Below, one piece after another: positions 1-17,001 of a DNA stretch of 64,000 nucleotides. The stretch lies in contig NZ_JAOBTQ010000001.1 in the NCBI RefSeq assembly GCF_033366695.1, positions 8,184,001 through 8,248,000 on the forward strand, written 5' to 3'. A program made the translations under genes and the position numbers. The notes under the pieces were generated by a model. The model worked only from the letters and a program-made list of their open reading frames with translations, had not been told where the DNA came from and did no database searches. Numbering within the stretch: position 1 is the first letter of the stretch; every line of letters begins with the position of its first letter. Source of the DNA: Streptomyces sp. SCL15-4 (GTDB lineage Bacteria; Actinomycetota; Actinomycetes; Streptomycetales; Streptomycetaceae).

Positions 1-2
1 CG

Positions 3-3000
3 CTGGCGGCGGTGTTCGCGGCCGGCACCGTCGCCCGGCTCGCCGAGGTACTGGCCGCCGCCACCGCCGTCCGGCGGGCACCGATCACCGCGGCGGGCAC
101 GGACGGACCGCTGCCGCTCTCCTTCGCCCAGCAGCGCCTGTGGTTCCTCGACCGTCTGGCGCCCGGCGCCACCGATTACCTGGTGCCGATCGCGCTGCGG
201 CTGCGCGGCCCGCTTCACCGGCCGGCGCTGACCGCCGCGCTGGCCGCCCTGGCCGAGCGCCACGCGGTGCTGCGCACCCGGTACGAGGAGCGCGACGGCG
301 AGCCGGTCCAGCTCGTCGACCCCGGTGCCCGGATCCCGCTGACCGAGCGGACGGCCACCGAGCAGGAGGCGCTGCGGCTGATCCGCGCGGACCTGGAGAT
401 CCCGTTCGACCTGGCGGCCGGCGCCCCGGTCCGCGCGATGCTGCTGCGTATCGGCGCCGACGACCACGTGCTGGCCCTCACGCTGCACCACATCGCCTCC
501 GACGGCTGGTCCGTCGAGGTGCTGGCCGACGAACTGGCGCGACACTACGCCGGCGAGGCCGTCGCACCCCTGCCCGTCCAGTACGCGGACTTCGCCCGCT
601 GGCAGCGCGAGCACGCCGCCACCGAGGAGTTCGCCGCGCGGCTCGGCCACTGGCGGAAGCGGCTGGCCGGCCTGGCCCCGCTCGACCTGCCCACCGACCG
701 CCGCCGTCCGCGCCTGCGGGATCCGCGCGGCGACCGGCTCGCCGTGGAACTGCCCGCCGAACTCGGCGCGGCCGTCGACGAGCTGGCCCGCCGCAACAGC
801 GCGACGCCGTTCATGGTGCTGCTCGCCGGCTGCTACGCGCTACTGGGCCGGTGGAGCGGCCAGCGGGACATCGCGGTCGGCACCGCCGTCTCCGGCCGCA
901 CCCGCTCCGAGACGGCACCGTTGATAGGCTTCTTCGCCAACACCCTGGTGCTGCGCGGCGACCTGAGCGGGCGCCCCACCTTCACGGAACTGCTCGCCCG
1001 GGTCCGTGAATCGGCGCTCGACGCCTACGCCCACGCCGACGTGCCCTTCGAACGCGTAGTCGAGGAGCTGGCGCCCGAGCGCGACCCGTCCCGCAACCCG
1101 CTCTTCCAGGTCATGTTCGAGCTGCGCCCACCCAAGGACGAGGCGTTCGCCCTGCCCGGGCTACGCGTCGAACAGCTCGCCGTCTCCTGGCCGGCCGCCA
1201 AGTTCGATCTGACGATCTCGGTGCAGCCGCAGGCCGACGGCACCCTGCGCTGCGGGTTCGAGTACGCCACCGCGCTGTTCGACCGCGACACCGTGCGCGT
1301 GATGGCCGAGCACTACGGACGGCTGCTCGCCGCGGTGGTCGACGCACCCGACCTGCCGCTCGACCGGATCGAGGCGCTGGACGCCGCCGAACGGGAGAGG
1401 CTGGTGCACGGCTGGCACGACACCGCCGTCGAGCCGCCCGTCCGCTGCCTGCCCGAACTGTTCTCCGAGCAGGCCGCCCGCACCCCCGACGCGCCCGCCG
1501 TCGTCTTCGCCGAGCGCACTCTGAGTTACGCCGAACTCGACGCCCGCGTGACCCGGTTGGCGCACCACCTGCGCGCCGTCGGGGTGCGCGCGGAGACCCC
1601 GGTCGCGGTGTGCCTGCGCCGGGAGGCCGACCTGGTCACCGCCCTGCTCGCGGTGCTCCGGGCCGGTGGCACCTATGTGCCGGTCGACCCCGCGCACCCG
1701 GCGCGGCGCCGCGCCCACGTGCTCGCCGACAGCGGCGCCACCGTCCTGATCAGCCAGTCCTGGATCCGCGGCGAACGGCCCGGCGGCGCGGCCCGGCTGG
1801 TGCTCCTCGACGAGGACCGGGAATTGACCGGTCCGGCACCGGCCGACCGGCGACCGGCCGCCCAACTGCCGCCGCTCGACCCCGCCGGCGCCGCCTACCT
1901 GGTGTACACCTCGGGCTCGACCGGTCGCCCCAAGGGCGTGCTGATCAGCCATGAGGCCATCCGCAACCGGGTGTTGTGGACGGTGCGCGAGCACGGCCTC
2001 GGCCCGGGGGACCGGGTGTTGCAGAAGACCACGGTCGGCTTCGACGCCTCCGTCTGGGAGTTCCTGGCACCGCTGGTCTGCGGCGCGACGGTGGTGGTGG
2101 CCGCCGACGGCGTGCCGCGCGACCCGGCCGCCATGGTGCGGGCGGCGGCCGAGCACCGGATCACCGTGCTGCAAGTCGTGCCGTCCGTGCTGCGGGCGCT
2201 GGTCCAGCAGCCCGGGCTGCGCGACTGCGACACGCTGCGGCTGGTGTTCTGCGCCGGCGAGCCGCTGCCCGTGGAACTTAGCGACCGGCTGCTCGCCCTG
2301 CTGCCGGTCACCCTGGTCAACACCTACGGCCCCACCGAGTGCGCCATCGACGTGACCTCGTGGCGCTACGACGGCCGGGAGGCCGGCGACATCGTCGCCA
2401 TCGGGCAGCCGATCGACAACACCCGCATTCTGGTGCTCGACCCGGACGGCGGCCTGGTCCCGCTCGGCGTCCCCGGCGAGCTGTGCGTGGCCGGCACCGG
2501 CCTGGCACGCGGCTACCTCGGCCGCGGCGACCTGACCGCCGAGCGCTTCGTCCCCAACCCGCACGCGGCCGCACCGGGCGAGCGGCTCTACCGCACCGGG
2601 GACCGGGTCAGGCGCCGCACCGACGGCACGCTGGAGTACCTCGGCCGGCTCGACCGGCAGGTCAAGCTGCGCGGCATCCGGATCGAGCCCAGCGAGATCG
2701 AGGCCGTCCTCTGCGAGCACCCCTCGGTCGCCGCGGCGGCCGTCGGCGTCTACGGCGACCAGCAACTGGTCGGCCACGTCGTCCCCGTCGAGGGCTTCGA
2801 ACCCGATCCGGCCGCGCTGCGGGCCCACTTGGCGGCCCGGCTGCCGGACGCCATGGTGCCGGCCGTGTTGCGGGTCCTTTCGGCACTGCCGCTCACCGCC
2901 AGCGGCAAGGTGGACCTCGAGGCGCTGCCCGGACTGGCCGGGCTGGCCGCGGTGGGGGAGTATGTCGCGCCGCGCGACCCCGCCGAGCAGACCGTCGCCG

Positions 3001-6000
3001 AGGTCTTCGCCGAGCTGCTGAGCCGCGAGCGCGTCGGCGCGCTCGACGACTTCTTCGCCCTCGGGGGCCATTCGCTGCTCGCCACCCGGCTGGTCTTCCG
3101 GCTGCGATCGGCCTTCGGCGTCGAGATCCCGGTCGCCGAGGTCTTCTCCCGCCGCACCGTCACCGCCCTGGCCGAACTGGCCACCGCCCCCGGCGCCCGG
3201 CCCGCCGACCCGGCCGGAGCGGTGCTGCCGGTGCCGCGCGACGGCACGCTGCCGCTCTCCTCCGCCCAGCGCCGGATGTGGTTCCTCGACCAGCTGGAGC
3301 CCGGCAGCTCCGAGTACCTGGTGCCGCTGGTGCTGAGCCTGCGCGGCCCGCTGCACACCGCCGCGCTGGCCGGCGCACTGGACGACCTCGCGGCCCGCCA
3401 CGAGGCGCTGCGCACCCGCTACCCGGCGCCGGACGGCGAGCCGGTTCAGGTGATCGACCCGGTGGTCACCCTCGGTGCCGCGCCGGTGGACCTCACCGGC
3501 CTGCCGGCGCGGGAGGCCGCCGCCCGGGCCGGAGAACTGGTGCGGGCCGAGACCGCCCGGCCGTTCCTCCTCGACCGGGAACCTCCGCTGCGCGTCCTGC
3601 TGGTCAAGGTCGCGGAGCAGGAGCACCTGCTCGTCCTGACGGCCCACCACATCGCGGTCGACGGCTGGTCCGTGGACCTGCTGACCCGCGACCTCGGACT
3701 GCTCTACCGGGCCCGGCTCACCGGCGGCAGCCGGCCGCCCGCGCCACCGGTGCAGTACGCCGACTTCGCGGCCTGGCAGGACCGCTGGTCCCAGGGTGAG
3801 CTGCCGCAGGCGCAGCTCGCGCACTGGCGGGAGCGGCTCGACGGGCTCACCCCGCTGGAGCTGCCCACCGACCGGCCCCGCCCGGCCGTCCGCGACCCGC
3901 GCGGCGACCTGCTCGCCCTCACGGTCCCCGACGAGCTGGCCGAGGCCGTGGCGGACCTGGCCCGCAGCCAGGCGGTCACCCCGTTCGTGGTGCTGCTCGC
4001 CGCCTTCGACGTGCTGCTCGCCCGCTACACCCGGCAGGCGGACGTCTGCGTCGGCACCCCGACCGCCGGCCGGACCCGGCCCGAAGTGGAAGAGGTGGTC
4101 GGCTCCTTCGTCAACACCGTCGTACTGCGCGCCGACCTCGGCGGCGACCCGGGCTTCGCCGCGCTGCTGCGCCGGGTCCACAGGGACGTGGTCGCCGCCT
4201 ACAGCCACCAGGACCTGCCCTTCGAGCGCCTGGTCGACGAACTCCAGCCGGAACGCGACCTGTCGCGGAACCCGCTCTTCCAGGTGATGTTCGAGCTGCA
4301 GCACGTGCAGAGCACCCCGCTGCGGCTCGACGGCCTGACCGTCGAGCGGGTCCCCTCGCCCTGGCGGACCGCGAAGTTCGACCTCACCCTCTCCCTCGGC
4401 CGCCGCGCCGACGGCGGTCTGCAAGGGCTGTTCGAGTACGCCACGGCGCTGTTCGACCGCACCACGGTCGAGCGGATGGCCGGGCACTACCTGACCCTGT
4501 TGCGCGCCGCCACCGCGCGGCCCGAGACCCCGCTCAGCCGGCTGGCGATCCTCACCGGGGACGAGCGGGAGCAACTGACACACGGCTGGAACCCGGCCGG
4601 CGCCGAGCCGCCGGCGGCCTGCGTGCCGGCCCTGTTCGAGCGGCGCGCCGCCGAGATCCCCGACGCGGTCGCCGTCTCGTTCGGACCGGTCTCGCTCGGC
4701 TACGCCGAACTCAACGCCCGGGCCAACCAGCTCGCCCACCACCTGCGCGACCTCGGTGTCGGGGCGGAACGCCCGGTCGCCGTCTGCATGGAGCGCGGGA
4801 TCGAGGCCGTGGTGGCGCTGCTCGCGGTGCTCAAGGCGGGCGGCGTCTACGTACCGATCGACGCCGAACACCCGGCCCAGCGACTGGCGTTCATGCTGGA
4901 CGAGCTGGACCCCGGGGCCGTGCTGAGCACCGGTCGGTTCGCCGAGCGGCTCGCCGCCGTCGCCCGCGGCCCGCTGGTGCTGGTCGACGCGGAGGCGAGC
5001 CGGATCGCCGCACGCCCGGACCACAACCTTCCGCCGCAGGCCACGCCGGACCAGCTGGCGTACATGATCTACACCTCGGGCTCCACCGGGCAGCCCAAGG
5101 GCGTGCTGATCCAGCACGGCTCCTACGCCCACCACTGCCGGGTGATCGCCGGCGCCTACGGCATCGACCCGGGGGACCGGGTGGTGCTGCTGTCGGCGCT
5201 CACCTTCGACGTGGCGATGGACCAGATCGCCGCCACGCTGCTGGCCGGCGCGACCGTTGTCGTGGCCGACCCGCTGTTCTGGAGCCCCGCCGAACTGCCC
5301 GCACGGGTCGCCGAGAACGGCATCACCGTCATGGAGATCACTCCCGCCTACTACCGCGAGGTGATGCAGCACGTCCGGCCCGGTGACGAACGGCTGCGCG
5401 GCCTGAAGCTGATGAACGTCGGCAGCGACGTGGTCACCGTGGACGACGCCCTGGCCTGGGCCGCCACCGGCCTGCCCGGCCGGTTCCTGTGCAACTACGG
5501 CCCCACCGAGGCGACCGTCACCTGCGTCCTTCACCCCGTGCCCACCGCCCCGGCCGGCCGGGGCGAGGCCGCGCTGCCGATCGGCCGCCCCGTCCCGGGC
5601 ACCCGGGCCTACGTGCTGGACGGTGCGGGCGACCTGGTACCGGTCGGGGTACCCGGCGAACTCCACCTCGGCGGCGTCCGGCTGGCCCGCGGCTACCACC
5701 GCCGTCCCGGGCTCACCGCGGAGAAGTTCGTCCCCGACCCCTTCGGCGACGTGCCGGGCGGCCGGCTGTACCGGACCGGCGACCTGGTGCGCTACCGCGC
5801 CGACGGCACCATCGAGTTCCTCGGCCGGATCGACCAGCAGGTCAAACTGCGCGGCTTCCGGATCGAACTGGGAGAGATCGAGGCGGTGCTGGCGCAGCAC
5901 CCCGGGCTGCGCCAGGTCGCCGTCGTCGCCCGCGACGTCCGTCCCGGCGACCGCCGGCTGGTCGCCTACCTGGTACCGCGCGGCGACGGCGGCCCGGACG

Positions 6001-6464
6001 TCACCGAGCTGCGCGAGTGGGCCGGCCGGCGGCTGCCCTCGTACATGGTGCCCTCGCTCTGGACCACCCTGCCCGAGCTGCCGCTGACGCCCAGCAAGAA
6101 GGTGGACCGCAAGGCCCTTCCGCAGCCCGCCACCACCAGCGAACTGCTGGAACGCCCCTACCGGGCGCCGCGCAACCCGACCGAGGAGATCGTGGCCGAG
6201 GTGTGGGCGGAGATCCTCGGCATCGAGCGGATCGGCGTCGACGAGGACGTCTTCGTCCTCGGCGCCCACTCGCTGCTGGCCACCCGGGCGCTCGCCCGGC
6301 TGAACGCCGTCTTCGACGTGGAGCTGCCGCTGCGCTGCCTCTTCGAGGCCACCACGGTGGCCGCCCTGAGCCAGGTCCTGCTGGAGGCGCTGGAAGCGCA
6401 GATCGCCGAGCTGACGGACCAGGAGGTCGCCGCTCTGCTGGCGGAGGAGGGCGAAGACCGCTGA
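3..6464 (+). CDS. Nonribosomal peptide synthetase, 5'-truncated by window edge: (T)-C-A-T-C-A-T
   Basis: The frame is open from base 3 and the first residues look like the end of a carrier domain, so the gene starts outside the window. Counting residues from the GTG at base 12: C1 (about 33-465, HHIASDG at H159/H160), A1 (about 485-970, YTSGSTGRPKG near 631), T1 (Ser1021 in LGGHS), C2 (about 1078-1520, HHIAVDG at 1212), A2 (about 1560-2030) and T2 (Ser2087 in LGAHS, where the usual second Gly is Ala). There is no TE or E domain. The hand-aligned specificity code of A1 is about DAWQFATIDK, closest to glutamine-type codes. A2 reads about DVDEMVNVTK, which I cannot assign; Glu at the 278 position also occurs in Orn/Dab-activating domains. 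The protein ends in an acidic tail and probably hands over to the NRPS at 8131. Family assignment is certain, substrates are tentative. Confidence 0.96.
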   Translation: MAAVFAAGTVARLAEVLAAATAVRRAPITAAGTDGPLPLSFAQQRLWFLDRLAPGATDYLVPIALRLRGPLHRPALTAALAALAERHAVLRTRYEERDGEPVQLVDPGARIPLTERTATEQEALRLIRADLEIPFDLAAGAPVRAMLLRIGADDHVLALTLHHIASDGWSVEVLADELARHYAGEAVAPLPVQYADFARWQREHAATEEFAARLGHWRKRLAGLAPLDLPTDRRRPRLRDPRGDRLAVELPAELGAAVDELARRNSATPFMVLLAGCYALLGRWSGQRDIAVGTAVSGRTRSETAPLIGFFANTLVLRGDLSGRPTFTELLARVRESALDAYAHADVPFERVVEELAPERDPSRNPLFQVMFELRPPKDEAFALPGLRVEQLAVSWPAAKFDLTISVQPQADGTLRCGFEYATALFDRDTVRVMAEHYGRLLAAVVDAPDLPLDRIEALDAAERERLVHGWHDTAVEPPVRCLPELFSEQAARTPDAPAVVFAERTLSYAELDARVTRLAHHLRAVGVRAETPVAVCLRREADLVTALLAVLRAGGTYVPVDPAHPARRRAHVLADSGATVLISQSWIRGERPGGAARLVLLDEDRELTGPAPADRRPAAQLPPLDPAGAAYLVYTSGSTGRPKGVLISHEAIRNRVLWTVREHGLGPGDRVLQKTTVGFDASVWEFLAPLVCGATVVVAADGVPRDPAAMVRAAAEHRITVLQVVPSVLRALVQQPGLRDCDTLRLVFCAGEPLPVELSDRLLALLPVTLVNTYGPTECAIDVTSWRYDGREAGDIVAIGQPIDNTRILVLDPDGGLVPLGVPGELCVAGTGLARGYLGRGDLTAERFVPNPHAAAPGERLYRTGDRVRRRTDGTLEYLGRLDRQVKLRGIRIEPSEIEAVLCEHPSVAAAAVGVYGDQQLVGHVVPVEGFEPDPAALRAHLAARLPDAMVPAVLRVLSALPLTASGKVDLEALPGLAGLAAVGEYVAPRDPAEQTVAEVFAELLSRERVGALDDFFALGGHSLLATRLVFRLRSAFGVEIPVAEVFSRRTVTALAELATAPGARPADPAGAVLPVPRDGTLPLSSAQRRMWFLDQLEPGSSEYLVPLVLSLRGPLHTAALAGALDDLAARHEALRTRYPAPDGEPVQVIDPVVTLGAAPVDLTGLPAREAAARAGELVRAETARPFLLDREPPLRVLLVKVAEQEHLLVLTAHHIAVDGWSVDLLTRDLGLLYRARLTGGSRPPAPPVQYADFAAWQDRWSQGELPQAQLAHWRERLDGLTPLELPTDRPRPAVRDPRGDLLALTVPDELAEAVADLARSQAVTPFVVLLAAFDVLLARYTRQADVCVGTPTAGRTRPEVEEVVGSFVNTVVLRADLGGDPGFAALLRRVHRDVVAAYSHQDLPFERLVDELQPERDLSRNPLFQVMFELQHVQSTPLRLDGLTVERVPSPWRTAKFDLTLSLGRRADGGLQGLFEYATALFDRTTVERMAGHYLTLLRAATARPETPLSRLAILTGDEREQLTHGWNPAGAEPPAACVPALFERRAAEIPDAVAVSFGPVSLGYAELNARANQLAHHLRDLGVGAERPVAVCMERGIEAVVALLAVLKAGGVYVPIDAEHPAQRLAFMLDELDPGAVLSTGRFAERLAAVARGPLVLVDAEASRIAARPDHNLPPQATPDQLAYMIYTSGSTGQPKGVLIQHGSYAHHCRVIAGAYGIDPGDRVVLLSALTFDVAMDQIAATLLAGATVVVADPLFWSPAELPARVAENGITVMEITPAYYREVMQHVRPGDERLRGLKLMNVGSDVVTVDDALAWAATGLPGRFLCNYGPTEATVTCVLHPVPTAPAGRGEAALPIGRPVPGTRAYVLDGAGDLVPVGVPGELHLGGVRLARGYHRRPGLTAEKFVPDPFGDVPGGRLYRTGDLVRYRADGTIEFLGRIDQQVKLRGFRIELGEIEAVLAQHPGLRQVAVVARDVRPGDRRLVAYLVPRGDGGPDVTELREWAGRRLPSYMVPSLWTTLPELPLTPSKKVDRKALPQPATTSELLERPYRAPRNPTEEIVAEVWAEILGIERIGVDEDVFVLGAHSLLATRALARLNAVFDVELPLRCLFEATTVAALSQVLLEALEAQIAELTDQEVAALLAEEGEDR

Positions 6465-6476
6465 ACCCCGGGCCCG

Positions 6477-6519
6477 GTACGTCCGCCCGCCGTCCCCTCG
6501 GGGCGGCGGGCGGACGTAC
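6477..6519 (+). terminator. Hairpin terminator after the first NRPS gene
   Basis: A perfect 16-bp stem (arms 6477-6492 and 6504-6519) encloses an 11-nt loop that can itself pair CCCC with GGGG. It begins 12 bp after the TGA stop and has no U tract, as is usual for actinomycete terminators. Confidence 0.75.
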
Positions 6520-6604
6520 GCGCGGTGCCGTCTCCACGCACGGCCGGGCGGGCATCGCGGGCGGGCGGGGCCGCGCCACGAGGCTGCCGGCGGGCAACGG
6601 CGAA

Positions 6605-6638
6605 GCGCGGCGCACGGATGGGAAGCCGTGCGCCGCGC
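6605..6638 (-). terminator. Hairpin terminator of the MFS gene
   Basis: A perfect 13-bp stem (arms 6605-6617 and 6626-6638, GCGCGGCGCACGG) with an 8-nt loop lies 25 bp downstream of the minus-strand MFS stop codon. With the hairpin at 6477-6519 it separates two convergent genes. Confidence 0.65.
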
Positions 6639-6663
6639 GGGGGCGGGCCGGGTGCGCGGGCCG

Positions 6664-7947
6664 TCAGGCGGCCGGCGTCGGCTCCGGCTCGCCGGCGGCC
6701 GTCGCGGCGCCGGCCAGCGTGGGGGCGGAGCGCACCGAAGGGCTGAGCGTGGCGGTCACGGCCAGCAGGACCATCCATGCGGCGAGCGCCCAGACGGTGG
6801 CGTGCGCGCCCGGTCCGGCAAGCAGCTGGCCGCCGACCAGGGAGCCGAGCGGGATGGCGCCGAAGGCGACCAGACCGACCGCGCCGAGCACCCGGCCCTG
6901 GATGGCGTCGGGCGTGACGGCCAGCTGGTAGGCCGAGACGACCACGTTCCACACCGGGCCGACGAAACACATCAACGCGTACACCACGCCGATCAGGTAC
7001 GGGTCGCGGACCACCAGCAGCACCGGAGTGAGCAGGGCCCAGAGCCAGTTGGCGCCGATCACCACGGTCCGCATCGACAACCGGCGCTCCACCGCCGGCG
7101 CGAGCAGCGAGCCGAGCACCCCGCCCATCGCCGCGACCCCGAACATCACGCCTATCGCGGCGGACGAGCCGTGCCGTCCGCGGGCCATCACGATGACCGT
7201 CAGGAAGAGCGCCTGGAACAGCAGGTTGCTCCCGGCGATCAGGAAGGTGGTGGTACGCAGGAACGGCTGTCGCCACAACCAGCGCACGCCTTCGGTGAGT
7301 TCGCGGTGCAGCGGGGCGGTGCGCGGGCGCCGCTCGGCCTGGAACTCGCGGCGGATCAGCAGCAGGCAGACCAGCGACCACAGGTAGCTGGCGGCATCGA
7401 AGAGGAACGGCACCGCCCGGCCGAGGCCGAAGAGCACGCCGCCGAGCGGCTGGCCGAGCATCGCGGCGCCGCGCGCCCGCGCCTCGTTGCGGGAGAGCGC
7501 GGCGGCGAGCTGGGAAGGGTGCACCACGTTGGGGACGGCCGCCGAGGCGGCGATCCGGAAGCACACCGTCAGCGTGCCCTCGGCGAACCCGACCGCGAGC
7601 ACGTGCGGCAGCGAGAGCCGGTGCAGCAGCAGGGCCGCCGCCACGCTGCCGATGGCCAGGGCGCGCAGCACATCGCAGATGATCATCGTCCGCCGCCGGT
7701 TCCAGCGGTCGACCAGCGCTCCGGCCGGGAGCTGGAACAGCAGTTGGGGCAGCAGGGCGATGAAGCCGGTGAGTCCGGCGTCGGCCGGGGAGCCGGTCAG
7801 CGCGAGGATCAGCAGCGGATAGGCCACGCTGGAGGCGTTGGAGCCCAGCCCGGACACCGCCGCGGCCTGCCACAGCAGGACGAAGTCCCGGTTGCGCAGC
7901 AACGGCTTGACGTTCCGGGGGACTTCCTCGCGCACGGTGTGGGTCAT
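6664..7947 (-). CDS. MFS efflux transporter of the NRPS cluster
   Basis: This 427-residue membrane protein belongs to the major facilitator superfamily, in the EntS-like drug/siderophore exporter group. Hydrophobic segments fill its length. Between TM2 and TM3 is the signature DRWNRRRTM, a variant of the MFS loop motif D-R-x-x-R-R, and a long basic loop sits near the middle. The ATG at 7947 begins MTHTVREEVPRN; upstream residues are not protein-like. It is transcribed divergently from the second NRPS gene with 183 bp between the starts, which probably holds both promoters. Position inside the cluster suggests export of, and self-resistance to, the peptide product. The family is clear; the cargo is inferred. 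Confidence 0.92.
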   Translation of the reverse strand: MTHTVREEVPRNVKPLLRNRDFVLLWQAAAVSGLGSNASSVAYPLLILALTGSPADAGLTGFIALLPQLLFQLPAGALVDRWNRRRTMIICDVLRALAIGSVAAALLLHRLSLPHVLAVGFAEGTLTVCFRIAASAAVPNVVHPSQLAAALSRNEARARGAAMLGQPLGGVLFGLGRAVPFLFDAASYLWSLVCLLLIRREFQAERRPRTAPLHRELTEGVRWLWRQPFLRTTTFLIAGSNLLFQALFLTVIVMARGRHGSSAAIGVMFGVAAMGGVLGSLLAPAVERRLSMRTVVIGANWLWALLTPVLLVVRDPYLIGVVYALMCFVGPVWNVVVSAYQLAVTPDAIQGRVLGAVGLVAFGAIPLGSLVGGQLLAGPGAHATVWALAAWMVLLAVTATLSPSVRSAPTLAGAATAAGEPEPTPAA

Positions 7948-8130
7948 GGCTCGATGCTGGGAGGCCTGCCGTCCCCGGCCCAGAGAAGGACCGGCAGTCA
8001 CACGCGCAGTCCGCGGCCGGAAGGATCGCCGCGCTGACCCTGCCGCCGGCCCGTGTGCCGTCGGCAGGCTGCTGCCTGGCCGGTGGACCGTCGCCGGGCC
8101 GGACCCGTCGCACGCACAGGAAGGCGAAGG

Positions 8131-15468
<7,338 letters not shown>

Positions 15469-15606
15469 GCGACCGGGCCGGGGCGGGCGGCCGGGCCCGC
15501 CCGTCCCGGTGCCTGACCAACCGGCCGGTGCGCGCACGGTCCCTCCGCCGGGCCCGTCGCCGAGCGCCGGCCGCGACCACGCACCACCGACGAAGGAAGC
15601 GAACCG

Positions 15607-16593
15607 ATGCCCCCCGTTCTCACAGCGGACTCGTACGACAGCGCGGTGACCCTGGACCCCGGCGTGTCCATGGCCGTCGAGAGCCTGGCCGCCGGCCTCC
15701 TGTCCTTCGCGGACGGACGGATCGACGATCCCGCCTGGATCCGCCAGGCCGGCCGGCAACGCCACGAGCTGCCCGCCTCCTTGCGCAGGTCCCTGGCCGA
15801 CTTCGGCCGCGACCCGGGGCCGGCCGGCGCGCTGGTGATCCGCGGCCTGCCGGTCGACGAGGAGCTGATCGGGCCGACCCCGGTGGCCAGCGGCTCCGTC
15901 CGGCGCCGGGCCACCATGCCCGCGGCCGTCCTGATGCTCCTCACCCACGCCCTCGGTGAGCCGATCTCCTTCCGGCCCGAGAAGTCCGGCGCCATGGTCC
16001 ACGACGTCGTCCCGGTGCCGGGCAACGAGCGGTTCCAGGGCAACGAGGGCTCGGTCCTGCTGACCTTCCACACCGAGAACGCCTTCCACCCGCACCGCCC
16101 CGACTTCGTCCTGCTGCTGTGCGTGCGGGCGGACCACGACCGGGTGGCCGGGCTGCGCACGGCCTCCATCCGGCAGGTGTACCACCTGCTCGGCGCCGGC
16201 CACCGCGAAGCGCTCTTCGAGCCCGAGTTCAGCACCGCGCCGCCGCCCTCCTTCGCACTGCCCGCGACGCACTCCCGGCCGCACCCGGTGCTCAGCGGCG
16301 CTCGCGAGGACCCGGACCTGCTGGTCGACTTCGCCGCCACCGAGCCGCTCACCGAGCGGGCGGCGCAGGCCATGCTCGAACTTCAAAGACTCTTCGCGGC
16401 GCACGCGCTCACCCACCACCTGCTGCCCGGTGACCTGGCGATCGTCGACAACCGGGTGACGGCGCACGGCCGTACCGGTTTCGCGCCGCGCTACGACGGA
16501 CGCGACCGCTGGCTGCACCGCACCTTCGCGACCCGGGACCTGCGCCGCTCGCGCGTGCACCGGGCCGGCGACGGCCACGTCCTGACCGGCTGA
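15607..16593 (+). CDS. Fe(II)/2-oxoglutarate dioxygenase, asparagine-oxygenase/VioC-like
   Basis: A 328-residue member of the clavaminate-synthase-like (TauD-fold) amino-acid hydroxylases. The iron triad is visible as His155-x-Glu157 in FHTENAFHPHRPDFV and His287 in DNRVTAHGRTGF. An Arg in YDGRDRWLHR (301 or 305) should bind 2-oxoglutarate. These motifs match AsnO, VioC and OrfP, which hydroxylate C3 of Asn or Arg. It follows the NRPS gene by 138 bp on the same strand with a GAAGGAAG ribosome site. As the last NRPS module appears to load Asn, 3-hydroxylation of asparagine is the best guess; Arg or another amino acid is possible. The fold is secure, the substrate inferred. Confidence 0.9.
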   Translation: MPPVLTADSYDSAVTLDPGVSMAVESLAAGLLSFADGRIDDPAWIRQAGRQRHELPASLRRSLADFGRDPGPAGALVIRGLPVDEELIGPTPVASGSVRRRATMPAAVLMLLTHALGEPISFRPEKSGAMVHDVVPVPGNERFQGNEGSVLLTFHTENAFHPHRPDFVLLLCVRADHDRVAGLRTASIRQVYHLLGAGHREALFEPEFSTAPPPSFALPATHSRPHPVLSGAREDPDLLVDFAATEPLTERAAQAMLELQRLFAAHALTHHLLPGDLAIVDNRVTAHGRTGFAPRYDGRDRWLHRTFATRDLRRSRVHRAGDGHVLTG

Positions 16594-16800
16594 CGTCCCG
16601 AGCCGGCGGCGGACAGGGCCGGATGCCGCGGCCGAACGTGCCGAGGCGTCACCGTCCCGTCCGCCGCCGTCCTGATCTCGGTCGTGGCCGCGGCGAGCCG
16701 CCCGCCGCGGCCCCGCTCCTCCCGCGGCCGGCCGCCGGACCCGGCATCCCGGCCGGAACCGTGGCGCTGCGGGAGCCAGGACGGGGCGGCGTGCACCGCG

Positions 16801-16850
16801 CGGCCGCACGGGTGGGCCCCCGCCTCGGCGGGGGCCCACCCGTGCGGCCG
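16801..16850 (+). terminator. Perfect 22-bp-stem terminator hairpin
   Basis: Arms 16801-16822 and 16829-16850 are exact reverse complements around the 6-nt loop CCTCGG. It sits 207 bp past the dioxygenase stop and would block readthrough in both directions. Confidence 0.8.
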
Positions 16851-16920
16851 GTCGGCCGAGCCGGCGCCGCCCGGCACCGGCCCGCTACCGGCCCCCGCGG
16901 AGGCGTATCCGTACCGATAA

Positions 16921-16949
16921 CCGCCCCGAGCCGTGGCGGCTCGGGGCGG
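16921..16949 (-). terminator. Hairpin terminator of the carrier/LanB-like transcript
   Basis: A perfect 13-bp stem (CCGCCCCGAGCCG, 16921-16933, with 16937-16949) and a 3-nt loop, 52 bp beyond the minus-strand stop at 17002. Confidence 0.75.
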
Positions 16950-17001
16950 CATGGTGCCGGGCCGCCCCGGTGGGTCCCCGTGGCGGCCCGGCCGGCCGGT
17001 G

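Larger units (their letters stand above)
16594..17001. other. Convergent intergenic region with two strong hairpins
   Basis: This 408-bp gap lies between the 3' ends of the dioxygenase and the first LanB-like gene. Apart from the two large hairpins listed separately I see no coding signal. In particular I found no small ORF resembling a lanthipeptide-type precursor. Confidence 0.6.

Noticed and set aside
1161..6269. A 1702-residue open frame on the minus strand opposite the first NRPS gene
   Set aside because: It is the antisense shadow of a GC-biased coding gene; its composition (runs of Gly, Ala, Arg, Val, Gln, His) is not protein-like and the sense strand has clear NRPS motifs.
16594..17001. 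A lanthipeptide or thiopeptide precursor for the LanB-like proteins
   Set aside because: I looked for small Ser/Thr/Cys-containing frames with leader-like sequence here and in 19568-19669 and 26837-27041 and found none, although one could lie outside the window.
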